This document shows, in pieces, positions 5,756 to 10,934 of a DNA stretch of 10,934 nucleotides. The notes beneath the pieces are model-generated. The model had not been told where the DNA came from. It saw only the letters and a program-made list of their open reading frames with translations, and searched no databases. Made by a program: the position numbers and the translations under genes. Location: the NCBI GenBank assembly GCA_013298245.1, contig JAAFHD010000081.1:1-10934 (forward strand), read 5' to 3'. Positions within the stretch are counted from its first letter, which is position 1, and each line of letters begins with the position of its first letter. Source of the DNA: Alphaproteobacteria bacterium (lineage in GTDB: Bacteria; Pseudomonadota; Alphaproteobacteria; Acetobacterales; Acetobacteraceae).

Positions 5756-8700
5756 ATGACCCGCCCGCATCTGCTCGACGCGTTGAAGCACCAGGTCCTG
5801 TTGTGTGACGGCGGCATGGGCAGCCGTGTGCAGGCGATGACGCTGGATATCGAACGCGACTATTGGGGGCAGGAAAACTGCACCGATGTGCTGTGCCTCT
5901 CGCGGCCGGATCTCGTGCGCGAAATCCACCAGGGCTATTACGCGGCCGGCGCGGATATGGTGCTGACCAATACCTTTGGCGGCAGCCCGATCACGCTGGA
6001 GGAATTCAGCCTTGGGTCGCGCGCGTTTGAGCTGAACAAGGTGGCGGTGGAATTGGCGCGGGAGGCGGCGGAATCCTTCGCCGATGGGCGACATCGGTGG
6101 GTGATTGGCGATATCGGGCCCGGCACGAAGCTGCCGTCGCTGGGGCATATTTCGTACGACGATCTGGAAGCGGCGCTGATCATTCAGTGCGAGGGGCTGA
6201 TCGCCGGCGGTGCTGATGCGATCCTGACGGAGACCAATCAGGACACGCTGTACATCAAGGCCGCGGTGAATGCGGCGAAGATCGCGCGGGCGAAGGCGAA
6301 GAGCGATATTCCGATTTTTGTGCAGGTCACCGTGGAGACCACGGGCACTTTGCTGGTCGGGCCGGATATCGCCGCCGCCGCCGCCGTGGTGCACAGCCTG
6401 GATGTGCCGCTGATGGGGCTGAATTGCGCCACCGGCCCGCAGGAAATGGCGGAGCATGTGCGCTGGCTGGCGCAGAACTGGCAGGGCGTGATTTCCGTGC
6501 AGCCCAATGCCGGCCTGCCGGAACTGGTCGATGGCAAGACGCATTATCCGCTCGGCGCCGATGAGATGGCGGTGTGGATGGAGCGCTTCATCGCCGAGTA
6601 CGGCGTGAACCTGATCGGCGGTTGCTGCGGGACGAACACGCCGCATATCGCGGCGCTGGATGCGATGCTGCGCAAGCGTGGCGGTGCAGCCGCGCGGCCG
6701 GCGCCGGTGTTGCGCAAGCCGTTATGGGTGCCGTCTGTCGCATCGCTGTATGGCGCGACGGCGTTGCGGCAGGAGAATGCGTATTTCTCGATTGGCGAAC
6801 GCTGCAACGCCAATGGTTCCAAGGCCTGGCGCGAGCGGCAGGAACAGCATGACTGGGATGGCTGCCTGGCGATTGGGCGTGAGCAGGTGGCGGAGGGGTC
6901 GAACAGCCTTGATATCTGTACGGCCTTTGTTGGCCGCGATGAATTGGTTGAGATGAGCGAGGTGATCCGTCGCTTCACCGCCAGCGTGAATTCGCCGCTG
7001 GTGATCGATTCGACCGAGACGCCGATCATCGAGGCGGCGCTGAAACTGCATGGCGGCAAGGCGATCATCAACTCGATCAACTTCGAGGAAGGCGAGGGTG
7101 CCGCGCATGACCGCATGAAGCTCGCCAAGAAGTTTGGTGCGGCGGTGATCGCGCTGACCATCGATGAAGTGGGCATGGCGAAGACCGCCGAGGACAAGCT
7201 GCGCATCGCCGAGCGCCTGGTGGATTTCGCGTGCAATCAGTACGGGCTGCCGCAGTCGGATTTGATGATCGACCCGCTGACCTTCACCATCGCGACCGGC
7301 AATGAGGATGATCGGAAGCTGGGGCTGTGGACGCTGGAAGGCATCCGTATGATCCGGGAGAAATTCCCAGAGATTCAGATCATCCTGGGGCTGTCGAACA
7401 TCAGTTTCGGCCTGAACCCGGCGGCGCGGCATGTGCTGAACAGCGTGTTCCTGGACCTGGCGGTGAAGGCCGGCATGACCGGCGCGATCGTGCATGTGTC
7501 GAAGATCAAGCCGCTGCACCTGATCCCGCCGGAAGAGGTGAAGGTGGTCGAGGACCTGATCTTTGACCGCCGCGCGGAGGGCTACGACCCGCTGCAAAAA
7601 GTGCTGGAAATCTTCGCTGGGCGTAAGGCCGCGGATGCGGTGAAGAAGGTGAAGGCGGAAACCGTTGAAGGCCGCCTGAAGGACCGCATCGTCGATGGTG
7701 ATCGCAAGGGCCTGGACGATGAACTGGCCGATGCGCTGGCCAAGGGCATCACGCCGCTCGAGATCATCAACGACGTGCTGCTGGACGGCATGAAGGTGGT
7801 GGGCGAGCTGTTCGGCGCCGGCAAGATGCAGCTGCCCTTCGTGCTGCAAAGTGCGGAGACGATGAAGGCCGCGGTGGCCTATCTGGAACCGCATATGGAG
7901 CGCGTGGCGGGCCAGGAAAAAGGCATCATCGTGCTGGGCACGGTGAAGGGCGATGTGCACGACATCGGCAAGAACCTGGTCGACATCATCCTGACCAACA
8001 ATGGCTACAAGGTGATCAATCTCGGCATCAAGGTGCCGCTGACGCAGATCGTGGAAGCGGCCAGGGAGCACAAGGCGCATGCCATCGGCATGTCCGGCCT
8101 GCTGGTGAAATCCACCGTGGTGATGCGCGAAAACCTGGAAGAGATGTCCCGCCAGGGCGTAGATGTTCCGGTGCTGCTGGGCGGTGCCGCGCTGACGCGC
8201 AACTACGTGGAAGAAGACTGCGTGAAGGCCTATGCCTGCGGGCGCGTGGTCTATGCGCGCGACGCCTTCGATGGCCTGCACCTGATGGACAAGGTGATGG
8301 GCAATGATTTCGACGGCTACCTGGCCACGGTGCAGCAGAAGCGCGTCGGCAAATCGACCAACACCAAGCGCGTGCTGGGCACCGCCGATCCGCGTGGTTT
8401 CGCGCCGGTGGATCTGGGCTATGCGCAGGCCCGGCGGCGGCGTGTGACGGCTGATCTGCCCACTCCCACGCCGCCCTTCTGGGGCGCGCGCGTGATCGAG
8501 ACGGACCCCAAGGCGCTGGTGCCCTTCATCAACGAGCGCAGCCTGTACCAGTTCCAATGGGGCTTCCGGAAAGCCGGCCGCAGCCTTGATGATTTCCTGG
8601 GCTGGGCGAAGCAGGAATTGCGCCCCGTGCTGAAGCGCATGCTGACCATCACGCAGGAGCAGGACATCCTCAAGCCGCAGGCGATCTACGGCTATTGGAA

Positions 8701-9250
8701 GTGTGCCGCGCAGGGCAACGACCTGATCCTGTTCGAACAGGACGGCACGACGGAAGCCGCGCGCTTCAACATGCCGCGCCAGCCGAAGGAAGACGGCGAT
8801 TGCATCGCCGATTTCGTGCGCGACATCGATGACCCGCAGCGCGACGTGATCGGTTTGCAGGTGGTGACGATGGGGCAGCGCACCTCGGACATCGCGCGCG
8901 AATGGTTCGAGGGGAATCGCTACCAGGATTATCTCTACCTGCACGGCCTGGGCGTGGAGATGGCGGAAGCGCTGGCGGAATACACGCATAAGCGCATCCG
9001 CGCCGAACTGGGTTTTTCGGCCGAGGACGCGCCGGACATGGAAAAGTTGCTGCAACAGGAATACCGCGGCGGCCGCTATTCCTTTGGTTATCCCGCATGC
9101 CCGAAGCTGGAAGACCAGGCGCCACTGTTGAAGCTGCTGGGTGCCGAACGTATCGGCGTCGAGATCAGCGACGAATGGCAGCTGCACCCGGAGCAATCCA
9201 CCAGCGCCATCGTGCTGCATCATCCGCGCGCGAAATACTTCACGGTGTGA
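5756..9250 (+). CDS. metH: Cobalamin-dependent methionine synthase MetH
   Basis: This 1164-residue single-chain MetH (E. coli: 1227) makes methionine from homocysteine, taking the methyl group from 5-methyltetrahydrofolate via methylcobalamin. The homocysteine domain (1-310) has the zinc cysteines Cys224 (LNCATGP), Cys290 and Cys291 (GGCCGTNTPHI). The pterin domain (about 335-600) has IGERCNANGSKAWRE, LDICTAFVGRDE, VIDSTE and GLSNISFGLNP. The four-helix cap (about 645-715) has FGAGKMQLPFVLQSAETMKAA. The B12 domain (about 717-850) has DVHDIG with the cobalt ligand His735, and LLGGAALTR. The activation domain (about 880-1164) includes WGFRKAGRS and RYSFGYPACPKLEDQ, which bind SAM for reductive reactivation. 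All domains are intact. It is cotranscribed with the ArsR-methyltransferase gene 9 nt upstream, so that regulator probably controls it. No riboswitch is present. Confidence 0.97.
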   Translation: MTRPHLLDALKHQVLLCDGGMGSRVQAMTLDIERDYWGQENCTDVLCLSRPDLVREIHQGYYAAGADMVLTNTFGGSPITLEEFSLGSRAFELNKVAVELAREAAESFADGRHRWVIGDIGPGTKLPSLGHISYDDLEAALIIQCEGLIAGGADAILTETNQDTLYIKAAVNAAKIARAKAKSDIPIFVQVTVETTGTLLVGPDIAAAAAVVHSLDVPLMGLNCATGPQEMAEHVRWLAQNWQGVISVQPNAGLPELVDGKTHYPLGADEMAVWMERFIAEYGVNLIGGCCGTNTPHIAALDAMLRKRGGAAARPAPVLRKPLWVPSVASLYGATALRQENAYFSIGERCNANGSKAWRERQEQHDWDGCLAIGREQVAEGSNSLDICTAFVGRDELVEMSEVIRRFTASVNSPLVIDSTETPIIEAALKLHGGKAIINSINFEEGEGAAHDRMKLAKKFGAAVIALTIDEVGMAKTAEDKLRIAERLVDFACNQYGLPQSDLMIDPLTFTIATGNEDDRKLGLWTLEGIRMIREKFPEIQIILGLSNISFGLNPAARHVLNSVFLDLAVKAGMTGAIVHVSKIKPLHLIPPEEVKVVEDLIFDRRAEGYDPLQKVLEIFAGRKAADAVKKVKAETVEGRLKDRIVDGDRKGLDDELADALAKGITPLEIINDVLLDGMKVVGELFGAGKMQLPFVLQSAETMKAAVAYLEPHMERVAGQEKGIIVLGTVKGDVHDIGKNLVDIILTNNGYKVINLGIKVPLTQIVEAAREHKAHAIGMSGLLVKSTVVMRENLEEMSRQGVDVPVLLGGAALTRNYVEEDCVKAYACGRVVYARDAFDGLHLMDKVMGNDFDGYLATVQQKRVGKSTNTKRVLGTADPRGFAPVDLGYAQARRRRVTADLPTPTPPFWGARVIETDPKALVPFINERSLYQFQWGFRKAGRSLDDFLGWAKQELRPVLKRMLTITQEQDILKPQAIYGYWKCAAQGNDLILFEQDGTTEAARFNMPRQPKEDGDCIADFVRDIDDPQRDVIGLQVVTMGQRTSDIAREWFEGNRYQDYLYLHGLGVEMAEALAEYTHKRIRAELGFSAEDAPDMEKLLQQEYRGGRYSFGYPACPKLEDQAPLLKLLGAERIGVEISDEWQLHPEQSTSAIVLHHPRAKYFTV

Positions 9251-9264
9251 GCAAACGCAGATAG

Positions 9265-9303
9265 CCTCCCTGGAACGGCGCAACACAGCGCCCGACAGGG
9301 AGG
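9265..9303 (+). promoter_or_regulatory. Compound hairpin overlapping the receptor gene's ribosome binding site
   Basis: CCTCCCTG (9265-9272) and CAGGGAGG (9296-9303) are exact reverse complements. Inside them GGCGC (9277-9281) pairs with GCGCC (9288-9292) around the loop AACACA, leaving small internal loops GAAC and CGA. The 3' arm is the ribosome binding site of the downstream gene, so folding would hide it. It could equally act as an end signal for metH, although no real T-tract follows (only TTT). Confidence 0.5.
9297..9303 (+). promoter_or_regulatory. Strong ribosome binding site of the solute receptor gene
   Basis: AGGGAGG lies 5 nt before the ATG at 9309. It fixes that start over the in-frame ATG at 9141, which is inside metH. 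It is also the 3' arm of the hairpin described above. Confidence 0.75.
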
Positions 9304-9308
9304 TTTCC

Positions 9309-10277
9309 ATGCGTCTTTCTCGCCGCGCCTTGGGCACGGGCGTTGTCGCCACCGCACTGACCGCCGGTCCTGCTTTGGCCTGGCCAGATCGCGCCATGAC
9401 CATCGTCGCGCCCTTCGGGCCGGGGTCCCCGCAGGACCTGCTGGCGCGGCTGCTGTCGCCCCGAATGCAGGCCGCTTGGGGCCAGCCGGTTGTGGTCAAC
9501 AACGTCACGGGTGCGGCCGGCACCATCGGCGTGGACCGCGTGGCGAAGGCCGGGCCGGATGGGCACACGCTGGTCGTGTCCGGTGATGCTGCGATCGTCG
9601 TGCGCATCAGCATGTCGCCCCGCCCGCCCTATGATCCGGTGCGCGATCTCACGCCGATTTCGCTGCTGGGGCGCACCACGAATGTGCTGGCGGTGGGCCG
9701 ATCCGTCGCCGCGAACAACGTGGCGGAACTGGTGGCCATGGCACGCGCGCGCCCCGGCAGCGTCACCTTCGGGCATGCCGGCCAGGGCACGTCGCAGCAT
9801 ATCGGCGGCGAATTGCTCGCACAGCTGACGGGCGTGGAGATGACCGGCGTCGCCTATAACGACCAGGCGACGCAGTTGCAGGATGTGCTGACCGGCCGCG
9901 TCACCTTCACCTTCATGAGCGGCGTCGTGGCACTGCCGCGTTTGCGTGATGGTTCGGTGCGCGCGCTGGCGGTTTCCGGCCCAGAACGCATGGCAACCTT
10001 GCCGGATGTGCCGACAGTGGCCGAGCAGGGCTATGCCGGCTTCGACGCACGCGCCTGGCTTGGCATGTTCGCGCCGGGCAACACGCCGCCCGCCATCATC
10101 AACCGCATCCATGCGGAAGTGGTGACCGCGATGCGCGACCCCGAAGTGCGCGCGCGCGTGCAGGATCTGGGCGTGGACCTGGTGGTCAGCACGCCGGATG
10201 AATTGCGCGCGCTGATCGCGCAAGAAATCCCGCGCATGGCGGGCATTCTGCAACGTGCGGGGATCAGGCCTGACTAA
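9309..10277 (+). CDS. Bug-family periplasmic solute receptor (tripartite tricarboxylate transporter, TctC-like)
   Basis: A 322-residue secreted binding protein of standard Bug/TctC length. The N-terminus MRLSRRALGTGVVATALTAGPALA is a signal peptide with likely cleavage after ALA (residue 24). The SRRAL part hints at Tat-like export but lacks the full consensus. Mature-protein landmarks are MTIVAPFGPGSPQDLLARLLSPRM (30-53), WGQPVVVNNVTGAAGTIG, YDPVRDLTPISLLG, VTFGHAGQGTSQHIGGELLAQLTGVEMTGVAYND, VRALAVSGPERMATLPDVPTVAEQGY, and a closing MAGILQRAGI. Such proteins bind carboxylates or other small organic anions in the periplasm and pass them to a TctA/TctB membrane pair. No tctA or tctB is near, so this is one of the orphan receptors typical of Roseomonas- and Bordetella-like genomes. 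The ligand is unknown. Its stop overlaps the convergent PBP gene by 4 bp. Confidence 0.92.
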   Translation: MRLSRRALGTGVVATALTAGPALAWPDRAMTIVAPFGPGSPQDLLARLLSPRMQAAWGQPVVVNNVTGAAGTIGVDRVAKAGPDGHTLVVSGDAAIVVRISMSPRPPYDPVRDLTPISLLGRTTNVLAVGRSVAANNVAELVAMARARPGSVTFGHAGQGTSQHIGGELLAQLTGVEMTGVAYNDQATQLQDVLTGRVTFTFMSGVVALPRLRDGSVRALAVSGPERMATLPDVPTVAEQGYAGFDARAWLGMFAPGNTPPAIINRIHAEVVTAMRDPEVRARVQDLGVDLVVSTPDELRALIAQEIPRMAGILQRAGIRPD

Positions 10278-10934
10278 TACAGGCCGCCCAGACCGCTCTC
10301 CACACGCTGTGCCGCGCCAGGCGCGAAAATCCCGCCATCCGGCGGCACGGCGGAATTTTCCGTCCCCGGGCGGAAGGCCTCCAGGATGGTCTGGCCGTTG
10401 TCGAGCTGGACGCGCACCAGCGACACACCAGGCGGCGCGCGGAACGGCACTGCCGGGCTGCCTTGCAATGCGGCCGCCAGCACGTCGCGGAAGATCGGCG
10501 CGGCCAGGCGCCCGCCGGTCACATCCGCGCCTTGCTCGCCCGGGCGGCGCAGCGTGCGCGGGTCGTCGTAACCCACCCACACCGCGATCACGATGTCCGG
10601 TGTGAAGCCGATGAACCAGGCATCCTTGTAGTCATCCGTGGTGCCGGTCTTGCCCGCCACCGGGCGGTTCAGGCCAGTGGCCGCGCGCCCACCGGTGCCG
10701 CGCTGCACGACGCCTTGCAGGATGTTGACCATCTGGAAAGCGGCGATCGGGTCGGTGATCTGGCGGCGATTGTCTTCCAGCACCGGCACGCGGTCCGGGC
10801 CGCTGGCGCAGGTGGCGCAGCGCCGCGCATCGGACCGCCAAATGACGCGCCCGCGGGTGTCCTGAACGCTGTCCACGAAGGTGGGGTCCACGCGCCGCCC
10901 GCCATTGACGAAGGCCGCGTAGCCTGCGGCCATG
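10274..10934 (-). CDS. mrcA: Penicillin-binding protein 1A, C-terminal transpeptidase part (5' end outside window)
   Basis: About 219 residues of the C-terminal end are visible; the gene continues beyond the right edge. The segment begins in the typical PBP1A stretch MAAGYAAFVNGGRRVDPTFV, so that Met is internal. The transpeptidase KTGT box is at visible residues 95-98 within NRPVAGKTGTTDDYKDAWFIGFTPDIVIAVWVGYDDP. The catalytic SxxK and SxN motifs and the glycosyltransferase domain lie outside the window. Class A PBPs polymerise and crosslink peptidoglycan in the periplasm, anchored in the inner membrane. The end GGLY resembles other alphaproteobacterial PBP1A C-termini. A CATC Cys pair at visible residues 39-42 sits in the loop before the KTGT region. 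Convergent with the receptor gene, with a 4-bp overlap of stop codons. The symbol could also be written ponA. Confidence 0.9.
   Translation of the reverse strand, partial: MAAGYAAFVNGGRRVDPTFVDSVQDTRGRVIWRSDARRCATCASGPDRVPVLEDNRRQITDPIAAFQMVNILQGVVQRGTGGRAATGLNRPVAGKTGTTDDYKDAWFIGFTPDIVIAVWVGYDDPRTLRRPGEQGADVTGGRLAAPIFRDVLAAALQGSPAVPFRAPPGVSLVRVQLDNGQTILEAFRPGTENSAVPPDGGIFAPGAAQRVESGLGGLY

Noticed and set aside
4931..6646. A 571-codon minus-strand open frame opposite the ArsR-MT gene and metH
   Set aside because: Shadow of two confirmed genes; no motif, ribosome site or plausible start.
6722..9613. A 963-codon open frame on the minus strand opposite metH
   Set aside because: It is fully antisense to an intact, domain-complete metH; its translation is rich in His, Arg, Gln and Ala with no family motif. 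Long antisense frames are expected in GC-rich genes with strong third-position bias.

Overview
The window is high-GC bacterial DNA (roughly two-thirds G+C by eye) with tightly packed genes, GC-rich third codon positions and frequent 4-bp ATGA stop/start overlaps. The gene set is ftsE-ftsX-plsC, an ArsR-methyltransferase fusion ahead of a single-chain cobalamin-dependent metH, an orphan tripartite-tricarboxylate (Bug/TctC) receptor and a class A penicillin-binding protein ending in GGLY. It points to an alphaproteobacterium, probably Rhodospirillales/Acetobacteraceae of the Roseomonas kind. That placement is inferred from gene content and composition, not from a search.

Left part (1-2948, plus strand). 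The window opens in the C-terminal end of a probable Gfo/Idh/MocA oxidoreductase, followed by a RidA/YjgF-family gene. A perfect 10-bp hairpin separates these from a translationally coupled trio: ftsE (ABC ATPase), ftsX (four-helix membrane partner) and plsC (lysophosphatidate acyltransferase). The trio links septal cell-wall hydrolase control to membrane lipid synthesis.

Middle (2940-9250). Three minus-strand genes coupled by ATGA overlaps encode a small CobW-like protein lacking the P-loop and two different class I SAM-dependent methyltransferases. They diverge from a plus-strand pair, an ArsR-type winged-helix protein fused to a SAM-methyltransferase domain and then metH. Between the two operons lies a 22-bp near-perfect palindrome (4763-4784), which is very likely the binding site of the ArsR-methyltransferase protein. 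This layout resembles the described SahR type of methionine-cycle regulation, in which S-adenosylhomocysteine (SAH) is the signal. The methyltransferases would make SAH, MetH would regenerate methionine, and one operator could serve both directions.

Right part (9251-10934). A 58-nt gap carries a compound hairpin whose 3' arm contains the ribosome binding site of a Bug-type periplasmic solute receptor. The receptor runs convergently, with a 4-bp overlap, into the C-terminal transpeptidase end of a PBP1A gene that leaves the window at the right.

No tRNA, rRNA, CRISPR array, insertion sequence or riboswitch was seen. The clearest leads are the shared operator, the P-loop-less CobW-like gene in a methyltransferase operon facing metH, and the hairpin that overlaps the receptor's ribosome binding site.
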